Source: Paenibacillus antarcticus
GTDB lineage: Bacteria; Bacillota; Bacilli; Paenibacillales; Paenibacillaceae
Assembly (NCBI RefSeq): GCF_001637225.1
Contig: NZ_LVJI01000001.1
Coordinates: 434,001-498,000 of the forward strand
Length of the DNA stretch: 64,000 nucleotides
Reading direction: 5' to 3'
The notes below the pieces were generated by a model, which worked only from the letters and a program-made list of their open reading frames with translations, was not told the DNA's origin and did no database searches. A program made the position numbers and the translations under genes. How positions within the stretch are numbered: position 1 is the first letter of the stretch; every line of letters begins with the position of its first letter. Shown one piece after another: positions 32,476 to 40,997 of the stretch.

Positions 32476-33439
32476 GCTCACGCTCCTTGCTAGCTTGTAG
32501 TTCAGCAGCTTCTTGCATAAGCCGATCATATTCATCATCACTTACCGCTGGTGCATCCTTACCATCAGTAATGGGGATGATTGCCTTTTGATTGCCTCGG
32601 TAGTTATTTTTAGAAGGTGGTGCTTCCTTTTCCTTTGTCCAAGGTTCATCTATGCCTACCGTTTTCCAACGAGTTAGTATTCCATTAACGTAAGCCATAG
32701 ATCGTTTCCCTGATAAAACGGCCGTCTTCATCGCTTCCAGGTACCAACGGTCTCCATAGGTTTCAACGAGATCGTCAATGTTGTCTTTAAGCGTGGAACT
32801 AATTGTTCCGAATCCTTCTTGTTCAAAAATTCTATAAGGATTAAAAGGAATCTCAGGTACACCGCCTATAGGTTCTTGTGTTTGGTTTTCTTTACTATCT
32901 ATTTCTATTTCCTTTACTTTACTTTCCTTTACTTTACTTTGTGGTGTTTGTGTTGACTGTCCGTTACATTTATCAGGGTTAATGTAAACATTAACTACGT
33001 TACCGTTAACATTAACTACGGTAATGCTATAAGAGACGTTTTTACATTCCTCGGTAGGGTCAACAAGAAGATAATCATCGATGAATGTTATAGACTTTCG
33101 GCGCTTCGCTGCTTCGATATATCGCCGTTGAAACCCCTTAGATGTAAGTACGCCGTGAGTTTCAAACACGCTTTGGTTAAAGAACCTCCATTTTATGCAC
33201 TCATTAACGATGTCTTTAACAAGGTTTATGTCAACATTAACTCGGTTACTGAATACATAATGTTCACGTTCAGTCCATGGGTAAAAGTATCCACTGCGGT
33301 ATACCTCTCCCATGAGCTTGACGATGATTCCCAAACCTTCCATACCATACTTTGCTAAAGTGACAATCATTTTATCGTCTTGGTCAAAATCAATATCTAG
33401 AGGAAAATAATCTAAGCTTTCCTTTAATGGTCGCGCCAC
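32468..33439 (-). CDS. DnaD-type replication initiator (Lin1244-like N-terminus)
   Basis: 323 aa. Residues 1-115 (YFPLDIDFDQDDKMIVTLAK, GLGIIVKLMGEVY) match the Lin1244/Lin1753 N-terminal (DUF4373) domain, and about 205-275 (FNPYRIFEQEGFG, YLEAMKTAVLSGKRSMAYVN, ILTRWKTVG) is a DnaD tail. Such proteins load the host replicative helicase at the phage origin. The linker carries KVKESKVKE and, at DNA level, inverted and direct repeats that may be the origin itself. Confidence 0.8.
   Translation of the reverse strand: MARPLKESLDYFPLDIDFDQDDKMIVTLAKYGMEGLGIIVKLMGEVYRSGYFYPWTEREHYVFSNRVNVDINLVKDIVNECIKWRFFNQSVFETHGVLTSKGFQRRYIEAAKRRKSITFIDDYLLVDPTEECKNVSYSITVVNVNGNVVNVYINPDKCNGQSTQTPQSKVKESKVKEIEIDSKENQTQEPIGGVPEIPFNPYRIFEQEGFGTISSTLKDNIDDLVETYGDRWYLEAMKTAVLSGKRSMAYVNGILTRWKTVGIDEPWTKEKEAPPSKNNYRGNQKAIIPITDGKDAPAVSDDEYDRLMQEAAELQASKEREHD
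32978..33026. other. candidate phage replication origin inside the initiator gene
   Basis: A perfect inverted repeat GTTAATGT-AA-ACATTAAC (32978-32995) overlaps two direct copies of ACATTAACTACG (32988-32999 and 33009-33020) set 21 bases apart, two helical turns. A related ACATTAACTCGG occurs near 33233. Repeats of this kind inside the linker-coding part of the initiator gene are typical of phage origins. The encoded peptide is low in information (TVVNVNGNVVNVY), which fits DNA-level selection. Confidence 0.5.
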
Positions 33440-33458
33440 TCATACCACCACCTACTCA

Positions 33459-33773
33459 CTAGCTTTTTTGTAATACTTTACTGATCACCGTCACTATAAA
33501 GTTTCTAGACCTAATCCCTTCTGGTGTTTCGTCTAACCAGTCATGGCATTTGGAACAAAGGTGTATCAAGTCAGTCACTGTTGTCTTATGTTTTAAATGT
33601 GGACGTCCAGTTAGGTGAGCTCTTTCGGTTGCTAGTGCCTTTTCGCACATTTCACACAAGCCATGAGAGCGTTCTTTAAGCTCTGTATCTACTGCTAGGC
33701 TAATTTCACCCATTTGCTTCTGTGTCAGCTTCACTCTGGTACTCTTTGGAGATTTAGGAAATCCTATAGTCAT
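33459..33773 (-). CDS. HNH-like zinc protein
   Basis: 104 aa. CEMCEKALATERAHL (about residues 41-55) and LCSKCHDWLDETPEG supply four cysteines and the histidines of an HNH/YajD-type fold. It lies between SSB and the initiator gene, so it could act in recombination or replication. It is distinct from the packaging HNH at 22.8 kb. Confidence 0.65.
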   Translation of the reverse strand: MTIGFPKSPKSTRVKLTQKQMGEISLAVDTELKERSHGLCEMCEKALATERAHLTGRPHLKHKTTVTDLIHLCSKCHDWLDETPEGIRSRNFIVTVISKVLQKS

Positions 33774-33784
33774 CAGTGCACCTC

Positions 33785-34201
33785 CTAGAATGGTAGATCA
33801 TCATCTGAGACATCTATTGGTTTTCCATCATCCGAGAATGGATCCTGATTGCTTTTTGATGAGTCACTACTGTTGTCCTTTTTAGATGATTCCAAGAAGC
33901 GCACGTTATCAGCTATAACCTCTGTTACATACACTCTCTTACCTTCGTTGTTTTCGTAGTTCCGAACCTGTATGCGACCTTCTACAGCTGTTAGGCGACC
34001 CTTCTTTAGATAATTAGCGCAAGTCTCGGCAAGCTGCCTCCACGTAACTATTGGAATGAAATCTGCTTCTTTTTCCTCGCCTGCTTTTGTGAATGGGCGA
34101 TCTACAGCGAGTGTGAATTGGGTTACAGCTACACCTGATGGTGTGTATTTAAGGTCAGGATCACGTACAAGGCGACCAATTAATATAACTCGATTTAACA
34201 A
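33785..34201 (-). CDS. ssb: single-stranded DNA-binding protein
   Basis: 138 aa. [20 protein letters not shown] at the start, then the OB-fold ([28 protein letters not shown]) and the acidic tip DDDLPF that recruits partner proteins. It protects single-stranded DNA and works with RecT and the initiator of this phage. Confidence 0.93.
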   Translation of the reverse strand: MLNRVILIGRLVRDPDLKYTPSGVAVTQFTLAVDRPFTKAGEEKEADFIPIVTWRQLAETCANYLKKGRLTAVEGRIQVRNYENNEGKRVYVTEVIADNVRFLESSKKDNSSDSSKSNQDPFSDDGKPIDVSDDDLPF

Positions 34202-34216
34202 TTTGATTCCCTCCTA

Positions 34217-35029
34217 TTAATACAAACTCAATTCTGAAAAGTGTTTGATCGTTTGGATCTTTTTCGTCTGCCGGCAATACTCACATTTCTCACATCTCAC
34301 AGGTTCAGCAAGCCCTGCCTTGACTGCTTTCACACGTTCTATATTGTTCTTCACGATATTTAAACTTTGTTGGATAACCTCATAATCAAAGTAAATAATT
34401 TCATGGTCAGGTGGGTTCTGCTTAGTCACGATGACCATGTGTGGTAGTAACCACTGTTCACGACCTGTTGCAAGCTTCTCAACCTCTGTATATACAGACA
34501 TTTGTATCGTGTACCCGTAGTGATCTAGGAAGTTTTCATAAGCCTGAGCATCCTTGTTCCACCACTTACCATCTATTTCTTTCAAGGCCTTTAGGTCTGC
34601 AAATATACCAACAGCAGGATTGTAGCTATCAAGCATTACCTTCCAAGGTATCCCGAACAATTCAGCAGTTAAGATAACTTCCTTTTCTCCGGCCAATGCC
34701 TTCGTGACTAATGGATCATTCTCTAGGACCTCTATCATCGTGTTGCAGTGTTGAAAGTTAGATTTAAGCTGTCCGGCGGTTGCCCCTCTGCTGCTGTATA
34801 GATCAGGGTTATCAGCTTTGAATTCATCAAGTGTGCCTTCATTCCAAGCATGTACATAGTGTCCTTCCATGAATGCCATGACTGAGGATCGTTCGTATGT
34901 TCCGTTAAGAGTGGCGACCGCCTGAGCTTCACAGCCCCCATATGAGGGCAGGAAACTTTTGAACTGAGATACGGACATGTAGTGACGATTGGCTTCTTGG
35001 CTGAAGTAATTACTCTTGGTTAGTTGCAT
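34217..35029 (-). CDS. PD-(D/E)XK nuclease-like protein (DUF3799)
   Basis: About 270 aa from the ATG at 35029 (GAGGTGG upstream, overlapping recT by 20 bases). YFSQEANRHYMSVSQFKSFL at the start, GIFADLKALKEIDGKWW (about residues 138-155) with the D-x-K core, HYGYTIQMSVYTEV, and a terminal CEKCEYCRQTKK cluster match the exonuclease group that works with RecT. It likely makes the single strands on which RecT acts. Confidence 0.82.
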   Translation of the reverse strand: MQLTKSNYFSQEANRHYMSVSQFKSFLPSYGGCEAQAVATLNGTYERSSVMAFMEGHYVHAWNEGTLDEFKADNPDLYSSRGATAGQLKSNFQHCNTMIEVLENDPLVTKALAGEKEVILTAELFGIPWKVMLDSYNPAVGIFADLKALKEIDGKWWNKDAQAYENFLDHYGYTIQMSVYTEVEKLATGREQWLLPHMVIVTKQNPPDHEIIYFDYEVIQQSLNIVKNNIERVKAVKAGLAEPVRCEKCEYCRQTKKIQTIKHFSELSLY

Positions 35030-35777
35030 CTGCGACCACCTCGTATTCCACATCGATTGGATTCAGAGGGCTCACTTGCTTGACCTCTTCTTTCTTATTG
35101 AAGTCCATTTCAGCAGCATCTTCGAATGCTTGTTTTTGTTCGATGGTGTCAAAGTCTAGTTCAATATTCTTGCAAAGCCTTCTCAGAACAGTTTTCTTAT
35201 ACATTTCTCCAGGTGTTATTCTCCAAGCCTTAGAGAATTCACCGCTATCTCTCGATTTCTGAGAAAAGTTCTCTTTGATGATTTCGATTTCTTTTACACT
35301 CATAGTGTCATAATTCATCGATCCATCTTTAAACATGACTATTGCAAAAGCTCCAATTATTTCTCCATCGTTAAAGGGCATAGGTTTAAAGGTTATAGAC
35401 TGTTGTCCAGCTATAATTTCTTCTGTGAACTCGTCACCTTTTCTAACTACTTTTGCATATATGTCCTTGATCGAATTGATACTGTATAGTTTGGCAAGTT
35501 TGACTTCACCTTTGTAATCCGTCCGGAACTCAACCTTGCCGGCGTAAATGATGGCGTAACACTCTTTGTTGAAGAAGTCTAAGCCAAGGAAGGCGCCCTT
35601 TAACATCGTTCTAGCTACGGTTGTTGAATCGGCTTTATCTATGTCCTTAACATCCTGTAGTACCGCCATACAGTTTTGGAGGAACCTTGTTTTGTTAAAG
35701 TTGGAGGGCATTGCTTCACGTTTACTTTCAAGTAAACCTTCTAGATTTTTATGAATTATAGCTAATTTATCTGACAT
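35010..35777 (-). CDS. recT: RecT-family annealing recombinase
   Basis: 255 aa. FNKTRFLQNCMAVLQDVKDI, MLKGAFLGLDFFNKECYAI, VEFRTDYKGEVKLAKLYS and GEMYKKTVLRRLCKNIEL are RecT signatures. It anneals single strands during phage recombination and replication. Confidence 0.92.
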   Translation of the reverse strand: MSDKLAIIHKNLEGLLESKREAMPSNFNKTRFLQNCMAVLQDVKDIDKADSTTVARTMLKGAFLGLDFFNKECYAIIYAGKVEFRTDYKGEVKLAKLYSINSIKDIYAKVVRKGDEFTEEIIAGQQSITFKPMPFNDGEIIGAFAIVMFKDGSMNYDTMSVKEIEIIKENFSQKSRDSGEFSKAWRITPGEMYKKTVLRRLCKNIELDFDTIEQKQAFEDAAEMDFNKKEEVKQVSPLNPIDVEYEVVADATNQE

Positions 35778-35780
35778 GGT

Positions 35781-37409
35781 TTATCCCTCCACAATCTCAA
35801 TGTTTAAATCTTGACCGTCAATAGTCTCGAGAACAAAATATTGATAATCATCATGCTTAGAGGATTCAATGATCTCTTGTTGTCTGCTTCCAAGGTTCTG
35901 CCAACCATCAACGCAGATTACTTTCAATTCCCCTGCTTGGGCCTTAGCAAGCTTGAAGGCAAACTCTAATGACTCTCCTTCTGATAGTCCATCAATTAAC
36001 GTATCATCAATTCTAATTCGCCCTTGTTCATCTACCGACAATCCTTCGACTGGCAATGATGCTGTTTTAAGCAACTCTTTTGGAAGTTCTCTAGCCTTTT
36101 GGATCTTGTTTGTAAGCTCGGCCGATCTAGCTTCTTTAGGTGATAATTTTTCCTTGATGATTTCATTCATGCGTTCCCATTCACGTAAATACTCTTTCAT
36201 TTCAGCAGCCTGATTCGCCGATTCCTTGAGTGGTTCAACATCGATTAATACAGATTCATCAATGATTTTCTGAGCATTACCTGACTTCTCATTTTCTGAG
36301 GTAATCAGATTTGCTTCATGGTCCTCGATCTTTTCAAGGTCCTTCTTTTCATGCTCGTCAATATTTGCTAGAGTGCTTTTCTTATCAACGAGCTGTTCTT
36401 TGTACTCGTTAATGAACACGGCTGATTGTTCGCCTTCCTGCTGAATCGATTCCTTGGATGAGTGTTTTTTTGCTTGGTATTGTAATTTCAATCGTTCAAT
36501 AGCTTGTTCTAATTCAGAATCCAATCTGATAGATTCATCATTGATTCTACGAGAGACATCATCTACTTTTGTTTTCTCGTCATTTATGTTTTCGTCCAAT
36601 CGTTTAATAGAAGAATTTAATGTTTCGCGCTGCCTACTGTATTCCAACACCTTTGATTCTCTAGCATTAGCAGATCGTTGTTTGATGTCGTCAATTCTGA
36701 TATTCAAACCATCAATCAGCTTGACAGCTTCATCCAGTTTGTTATTGGACTCTTCTGCATCGGACAGCTTCTTATATAAGGCTTGAAGATTAACGTCTTT
36801 CCACTCAGCTCCGTCATAGTTCTGCGGTAGATCACGCTTGATCCCTTCAATATTGGCTCTTAACAGGTTTATTTCTCCGTTGATAGAAGTTCGTTCGGTG
36901 AAGTACCCTGTCTCAATCTCCTTCAAAATTTGCAGAATATGCAGCTGGTAATCAGCTTCTGGCATTTCTCCAAACCAACTTTTTATATCCTCGACTGTCC
37001 ATTCGATTGCAAGCATATTAAGGATAATTTCCGTCTGTTCTTTTGCGCTCTTTTGGACAAACTCAATAGGTCTGAATATATCGCCACTGATCAGTTTCTT
37101 AAGGAATGATTCCGTACTACTAACCGCTTTGGAATCGTGTTTCACTTTCAAATAATCGGCTTTCTCAGAACGGATTTTTCTTGTTGTTTGCAAACCATCA
37201 TCCAGTTCAACGAACAGTTCTGCTTCATCCTCACCATGCTGAATAACCTCTGTTCTACGGCTTTTGTTCGTGAACAACTTTTCTAATCCTTCGACAAGGC
37301 TTGTCTTACCTGTTCCCGAATCGCCTGAAACCTTATTAAATTTACCTGGACTAAACATTAGTTCTTTGATACCTAACCAGTTCTTTATCTCAATTCGTTT
37401 AATATGCAT
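35781..37409 (-). CDS. SbcC/RecN-like AAA ATPase
   Basis: 542 aa. Walker A GDSGTGKTSLVEG (about residues 29-41), a long coiled-coil middle (about 160-420), a signature-like LSEGESLEFAFKLAKAQ (about 475) and Walker B LKVICVDGW. The layout is that of SMC-like repair ATPases, shorter than SbcC. Beside RecT and the nuclease it probably aids DNA end processing. No SbcD partner is encoded in view. Confidence 0.82.
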   Translation of the reverse strand: MHIKRIEIKNWLGIKELMFSPGKFNKVSGDSGTGKTSLVEGLEKLFTNKSRRTEVIQHGEDEAELFVELDDGLQTTRKIRSEKADYLKVKHDSKAVSSTESFLKKLISGDIFRPIEFVQKSAKEQTEIILNMLAIEWTVEDIKSWFGEMPEADYQLHILQILKEIETGYFTERTSINGEINLLRANIEGIKRDLPQNYDGAEWKDVNLQALYKKLSDAEESNNKLDEAVKLIDGLNIRIDDIKQRSANARESKVLEYSRQRETLNSSIKRLDENINDEKTKVDDVSRRINDESIRLDSELEQAIERLKLQYQAKKHSSKESIQQEGEQSAVFINEYKEQLVDKKSTLANIDEHEKKDLEKIEDHEANLITSENEKSGNAQKIIDESVLIDVEPLKESANQAAEMKEYLREWERMNEIIKEKLSPKEARSAELTNKIQKARELPKELLKTASLPVEGLSVDEQGRIRIDDTLIDGLSEGESLEFAFKLAKAQAGELKVICVDGWQNLGSRQQEIIESSKHDDYQYFVLETIDGQDLNIEIVEG

Positions 37410-37433
37410 TTTGACATCCTCCTAATATTTGTG

Positions 37434-37664
37434 TTATATTGACCGTGAAATATTTCTAAAGTGTTTAATTCTAGTGATCTCGGTTGCCGCCGTGGTCACT
37501 TTTTCGTTTTTTAAGGAATTATGGACATCTTTCAAGTTGTCGATTACGACCTGCAGATCATGCCGCATGAAGATAATGATTTCATCCCCAGCACCAACGA
37601 ATGACCCTTTGCTCGATTGCTGTAGATCCTCAAGCTTTTGTATCGCTTCTTGCAATGCTTTCAA
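37434..37664 (-). CDS. 76-aa coiled-coil phage protein
   Basis: TTG at 37664 with AAAGGAGGAG upstream; a longer in-frame reading to 37724 is possible. Helical: LQEAIQKLEDLQQSSKG, then LQVVIDNLKDVHNSL. It overlaps the end of the upstream gene by 35 bases. Unknown role. Confidence 0.5.
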   Translation of the reverse strand: MKALQEAIQKLEDLQQSSKGSFVGAGDEIIIFMRHDLQVVIDNLKDVHNSLKNEKVTTAATEITRIKHFRNISRSI

Positions 37665-37836
37665 GTGATTCTCCTCCTTTAAGCCGTTTCCGAATTTCGT
37701 TATATCTATTGCGTTGGATATCACTTCTAAAAGCGAACCTCGGATGCTTCCCTTCTGTCACTTGACCACCAACCATATTCAGTGCAAGCAAGTCGATGAA
37801 GTCACCGGATGCTTTAATCCGAATGCCCATGATCAT
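37630..37836 (-). CDS. 68-aa phage protein
   Basis: Short alpha/beta protein: IRIKASGDFIDLLALNMVGG, then KRLKGGESLESIARS. The start has no strong ribosome site, and the end overlaps the next gene, so the boundaries are less sure. Confidence 0.4.
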   Translation of the reverse strand: MIMGIRIKASGDFIDLLALNMVGGQVTEGKHPRFAFRSDIQRNRYNEIRKRLKGGESLESIARSDTKA

Positions 37837-37923
37837 GGTTCAACTCGACTGCTTGTTGATTTATTTTTCAATACATAGGTGCTAACTGGATAAGCATCAT
37901 TAAGTAAATCCCTAAGCTTTAAA

Positions 37924-38070
37924 TTATTCTTGATTCCCCAAAGCAATGAAAATTGGTTTAGTCTGCAATGTTGTATGTATCTCTAAGAGGTTTTGAGTCT
38001 TGTCCAACACTGCCGTTTCAGATTTCCCGAAGCATACCGAGAAAAAGTTCACTCTCTTATTAAATTTCAT
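37924..38070 (-). CDS. 48-aa phage protein
   Basis: Strong ribosome site (TAGGAGGG). MKFNKRVNFFSVCFG, then a helical LDKTQNLLEIHTTLQ. Unknown family. Confidence 0.45.
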   Translation of the reverse strand: MKFNKRVNFFSVCFGKSETAVLDKTQNLLEIHTTLQTKPIFIALGNQE

Positions 38071-38080
38071 AGCTACCCTC

Positions 38081-38233
38081 CTATAACCAAATGATTTTAG
38101 TTTGTTTGGCGTAACGATGTACCAAGTGAAGCTCGTTAGAAGTGGATTTACTTACTAGCCAATCTGCAGGAGTTGCAACGCTTTCTGAGATAATGGATAA
38201 TTGCCGACGTGTTGGTCTTTTACCGTTTTTCAT
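38081..38233 (-). CDS. DUF6906-like small protein
   Basis: 50 aa: MKNGKRPTRRQLSIISES, DWLVSKSTSNELHLVHR and a basic end. The pattern fits the DUF6906 family widespread in Firmicutes phages. GGAGGG precedes it. Function unknown. Confidence 0.6.
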   Translation of the reverse strand: MKNGKRPTRRQLSIISESVATPADWLVSKSTSNELHLVHRYAKQTKIIWL

Positions 38234-38397
38234 ACTGCTTGTCCCTCCTTACTGTGTAAGAATGTTTCGAGATCAGATATTTCTTTATCTAACCAATCGT
38301 TTCCAGCATCTAAAATCTTCTTATCGCGTCTAACCTTGATTAGTTGTTGAAGCCGAGCGTTAGCCTTTACACGATCCATTAGTCTAGCGTCCGTCAT
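38230..38397 (-). CDS. 55-aa phage protein
   Basis: Helical and charged: ARLQQLIKVRRDKKILDAG, then LDKEISDLETFLHS. AAAGGATGAT precedes the start; its stop overlaps the DUF6906-like start by 4 bases. Confidence 0.5.
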   Translation of the reverse strand: MTDARLMDRVKANARLQQLIKVRRDKKILDAGNDWLDKEISDLETFLHSKEGQAV

Positions 38398-38411
38398 GGG
38401 TATCATCCTTT

Positions 38412-38564
38412 CTATTCAGTTTCTTGAAGTAAAACAGCTTCTACAAATGCACGTTTGTACGTCTCGTGTTCAGAAGCTCTCTTGTATCCGTATTTTTCGT
38501 TGTAGCTAACTTCTGAGGAATCGACAACGATAACGTCATTATCTTTGGTCATTATTGTGTACAT
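38412..38564 (-). CDS. 50-aa phage protein
   Basis: MYTIMTKDNDVIVVDSSEV, then an alanine/tyrosine-rich helical end. GGAGGGAT precedes it. Unknown family. Confidence 0.45.
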   Translation of the reverse strand: MYTIMTKDNDVIVVDSSEVSYNEKYGYKRASEHETYKRAFVEAVLLQETE

Positions 38565-38579
38565 GGGTTATCCCTCCTT

Positions 38580-39335
38580 TCAGATTAAAGTCCCAATCGC
38601 CAATTCCTTAACAATGGTTGTATAGATTTCCTTAAGTCGTGGTTCAGACTCAATCACATCTAAACGGTTGGTATCTTTAATCTTCGTTTTTGTGACTCCC
38701 TGCTCCGTAAGGCGTTCATGCAAGTTAGTAAGGCGTACTCCAAGATTACATTTGGCTCGTTCTTCTAGGAGTCGATAACTTTCTCTTCTAACTTCCTGAT
38801 GGCCTCCCATTCGATTGGCAGATCCATTCAACATTCCGTTTATCTTTGATCTCCAATTCTCATCACGTTTCAGGAAGGTTTCTTTGATGGTTGTAAGCTG
38901 TTGTTCTGTTTGCTGTTGGCGTTGTTCGATTTGCTTTAATCCTTGCTCCATGTTGATTAGGAGTTGGAGTTGAGGGCTTAATGCGCTTGTGTCTAATGCT
39001 TGTACATCTTTGATGCGATAATAATCATCTACAAGTGATTCGTAAGCTTCCCAAGCCTTATCTGTGTTTAATGATTTAGCGTGAAGCCATGCTCCTTTTT
39101 CAGTCCAGAAGTACAAGCAATTGATATTTGGCGAAACGTCATTTTGACGACTTGCTTTAAATGCCCTTAGTTCATCACCTTCAAGCAAGAAAAAATGTTT
39201 GTCTTTTGAATACCGACTTTCGTTTCTCTCAAAATTCTTGCTGATAATCTTTGTTTCAGTTCCGAATGATTCAGCAAGTTGAGCAGTGCTTAAAACTCTT
39301 TGACCGTTGTGGTTAATAACTTGTAATTGATTCAT
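38580..39335 (-). CDS. phage antirepressor (ORF6N + ORF6C)
   Basis: 251 aa. Residues 1-95 are an ORF6N domain (RVLSTAQLAESFGTETKII, then CLYFWTEKGAWLHAKSLN); a glutamine-rich coiled coil (about 120-150) links to an ORF6C C-terminal domain (GGHQEVRRESYRLLEERAK; TNLHERLTEQGVTKTKIK). Such proteins counter the lysogenic repressor or bind DNA during induction. Confidence 0.85.
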   Translation of the reverse strand: MNQLQVINHNGQRVLSTAQLAESFGTETKIISKNFERNESRYSKDKHFFLLEGDELRAFKASRQNDVSPNINCLYFWTEKGAWLHAKSLNTDKAWEAYESLVDDYYRIKDVQALDTSALSPQLQLLINMEQGLKQIEQRQQQTEQQLTTIKETFLKRDENWRSKINGMLNGSANRMGGHQEVRRESYRLLEERAKCNLGVRLTNLHERLTEQGVTKTKIKDTNRLDVIESEPRLKEIYTTIVKELAIGTLI

Positions 39336-39432
39336 TTGATTACCTCGCTTTCTGTCGAATATTTCCTATCCCTCTGCTAGAATGAAAGTTGTCTAAGCTT
39401 ATCAATTCGTATAGAAGGGAGAAATTGCATTA

Positions 39433-39705
39433 ATGGATAAAATTAAAGTTACATTTTCTGATGGCTCAACCAAAACATTTAATGAAGAACAAACGTTTAT
39501 GGCGATCGATTTTTTCCCAGATAAAGAAAATCCTAATAAAAACTACCCATCTCAATCTGGAACTTACGGCTTATGGAGTCACATTCACGATGGTTTAACC
39601 CCAAGTTTTCTAGAAATTCTCGCTAACTCAAAATTCTTTTTTGATGTCAAAAACCCTGAAATCACTTACAGTGCTCAATCGATTGTGAAACTAGAAAACA
39701 TTTAA
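39433..39705 (+). CDS. 90-aa protein, opposite strand, unknown
   Basis: MDKIKVTFSDGSTKTFNEEQ, then FPDKENPNKNYPSQSG and YGLWSHIHDGLTP. It lies alone on the plus strand among minus-strand early genes, with a TAGAAT -10 at about 39380 and a strong terminator behind it. It may be expressed from the lysogen. No known family recognised. Confidence 0.6.
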   Translation: MDKIKVTFSDGSTKTFNEEQTFMAIDFFPDKENPNKNYPSQSGTYGLWSHIHDGLTPSFLEILANSKFFFDVKNPEITYSAQSIVKLENI

Positions 39706-39711
39706 TCATTT

Positions 39712-39748
39712 TCGATGTAATCACGATTTTGTGGTTGCATCGATTTCT
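39712..39748. terminator. strong terminator after the 90-aa gene
   Basis: GATGTAATCAC and GTGGTTGCATC pair over eleven bases (two G-U), followed on the plus strand by TTTCTTTTT. It overlaps the 3' end of the convergent 74-aa gene. Confidence 0.65.
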
Positions 39749-39945
39749 TTTTCTAATTGCCTTTTCGCTTCGGTAATCACCAACAAATAGGGATTTTCTG
39801 CGCTTCGCCATCTTGCTGATCGTTCACAACTTAAAAGATTTTCTCTAACCTCTCCATAAGTTGATACATTGCTTTTGACATCATTCAGCAGGTCCGCCGC
39901 TTGATTACTGACAAAGTTATTAAACCTCACTTCTCTTTCATCCAT
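39721..39945 (-). CDS. 74-aa phage protein
   Basis: Helical, acidic start (ADLLNDVKSNVSTYGEVREN), then EAKRQLEKEIDATTKS. Good ribosome site. Unknown role. Confidence 0.5.
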   Translation of the reverse strand: MDEREVRFNNFVSNQAADLLNDVKSNVSTYGEVRENLLSCERSARWRSAENPYLLVITEAKRQLEKEIDATTKS

Positions 39946-39966
39946 TTTGCTTCACCTCACTTTCTT

Positions 39967-40008
39967 TTAGTGGTTAATAACTTGCATTCGGTTCGTATGG
40001 TTGCTCAT
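39967..40008 (-). pseudogene. vestige of an antirepressor start
   Basis: A 13-codon reading MSNHTNRMQVINH ends at a stop exactly where the antirepressor continues NGQRV. Fifteen bases (CAAGTTATTAACCAC) are identical to the antirepressor start at 39.3 kb. It looks like the remnant of a duplicated antirepressor or a short recombined copy; it is too short to be certain. Confidence 0.35.
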
Positions 40009-40086
40009 TTCAGATAGGTATTTGGTACACATTAGGCGATTTATACAAAGTTTATTTAAATGAATACGATACTCATCTCACATATA

Positions 40087-40314
40087 TCAGAAGCTCACTT
40101 CTTGCTGGACCCGTTCAATCATAACGGCATCTCTAATCAGATCATTGAAATTGTTATCTATTTTTGTATAGTGCATCATTTGGAATTTAGCCGTGTTCAA
40201 CAAGTCGCAAGCTTGGTTAACACTTAATCCATTTTCAGAAAGTAAAAGAATAATTTTTGTCATGAGTTCGGCGTTTTCCACGGCCTTTATTTCATTGTTA
40301 TTATTATGGTTCAT
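40087..40314 (-). CDS. 75-aa phage protein
   Basis: Asparagine-rich start, then helical LMTKIILLLSENGLSVNQ, where GLSVNQACDLL resembles an HTH recognition pair. AAAGGGG precedes the start. Unknown family. Confidence 0.5.
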   Translation of the reverse strand: MNHNNNNEIKAVENAELMTKIILLLSENGLSVNQACDLLNTAKFQMMHYTKIDNNFNDLIRDAVMIERVQQEVSF

Positions 40315-40424
40315 TTGATATCCCCTTTCTTAGCTCGTCCTTTTAAAGGATGATTCCATAGTGCAAATACGAATAATGTGTCGATGGTTAATATTGCAAC
40401 AATGATCCATAATAGCGTTATCAT
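40311..40424 (-). CDS. 37-aa membrane peptide
   Basis: One membrane helix (LLWIIVAILTIDTLFVFAL) followed by a basic tail. Overlaps both neighbours by 4 bases, which supports translation. Role unknown. Confidence 0.45.
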   Translation of the reverse strand: MITLLWIIVAILTIDTLFVFALWNHPLKGRAKKGDIK

Positions 40425-40570
40425 CTTTTTGTCCGGTAAAGAATGAATTCTATATTTCCTAATCCGTCAAACAATTCGTGTGCTATTTTCCACTTTCCAG
40501 TGCCAAGCATGTCATTCACATCATCGATATCGTATGTTTTACAAATCTCCATTACATCACCAAGATTCAT
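40421..40570 (-). CDS. 49-aa phage protein
   Basis: MNLGDVMEICKTYDIDDVN, then WKIAHELFDGLGNIEF. GGGGTGGGG upstream, start overlapping the previous stop. Unknown family. Confidence 0.5.
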   Translation of the reverse strand: MNLGDVMEICKTYDIDDVNDMLGTGKWKIAHELFDGLGNIEFILYRTKR

Positions 40571-40764
40571 TTCCCCACCCCTTTCATCCGCTCTCCCCAC
40601 GCCTTGAAATCAACTGGATCAATCAGAATCATTCGTTTACTAAGTCGTATACAAGGTAAACCTCCGTTTTCTAATGGCTTTTTTAATAGTTCGCTTACAT
40701 ACTGATTAGAACAACCGAGAACCTCACATATATCCTTTACACGAAGGTACTTACTCGTCCCCAT
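40567..40764 (-). CDS. excisionase-like helix-turn-helix protein
   Basis: About 65 aa from the ATG at 40764. LRVKDICEVLGCSNQYVSEL and LPCIRLSKRMILIDPVDFKAW are the winged-helix pattern of excisionase/MerR-like (HTH_17) proteins. It could direct excision with the integrase or act as an early regulator. Confidence 0.7.
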   Translation of the reverse strand: MGTSKYLRVKDICEVLGCSNQYVSELLKKPLENGGLPCIRLSKRMILIDPVDFKAWGERMKGVGK

Positions 40765-40975
40765 CAACTCCACTTCCCTCTGTCTTATTGGTAGTAAATT
40801 CAAGCCCTAGTCCCAATGCGAAACAAGTCTTATCAATAGTTGTTTCATTCCACCGACGGTTGCCATCTAGCAAGTTATGTACATACTGTGGTGTGTACCC
40901 AATCATTCTCGCTAAGTCAGAAGGATTTAATTTCTTATCCTTAAGCACTTTTTTTATTGTGTCTGATATGTTCAC
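40751..40975 (-). CDS. Cro-like XRE regulator
   Basis: 74 aa from a GTG at 40975 with GGAGGTGA upstream; an in-frame ATG further up lacks this. LNPSDLARMIGYTPQYVHNLL is a clear XRE helix-turn-helix. It is the first gene leftwards from the operator region, the position of Cro, and probably blocks repressor synthesis after induction. Confidence 0.8.
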   Translation of the reverse strand: MNISDTIKKVLKDKKLNPSDLARMIGYTPQYVHNLLDGNRRWNETTIDKTCFALGLGLEFTTNKTEGSGVDGDE

Positions 40976-40997
40976 TGCTCTCACCTCCATGGATAAA

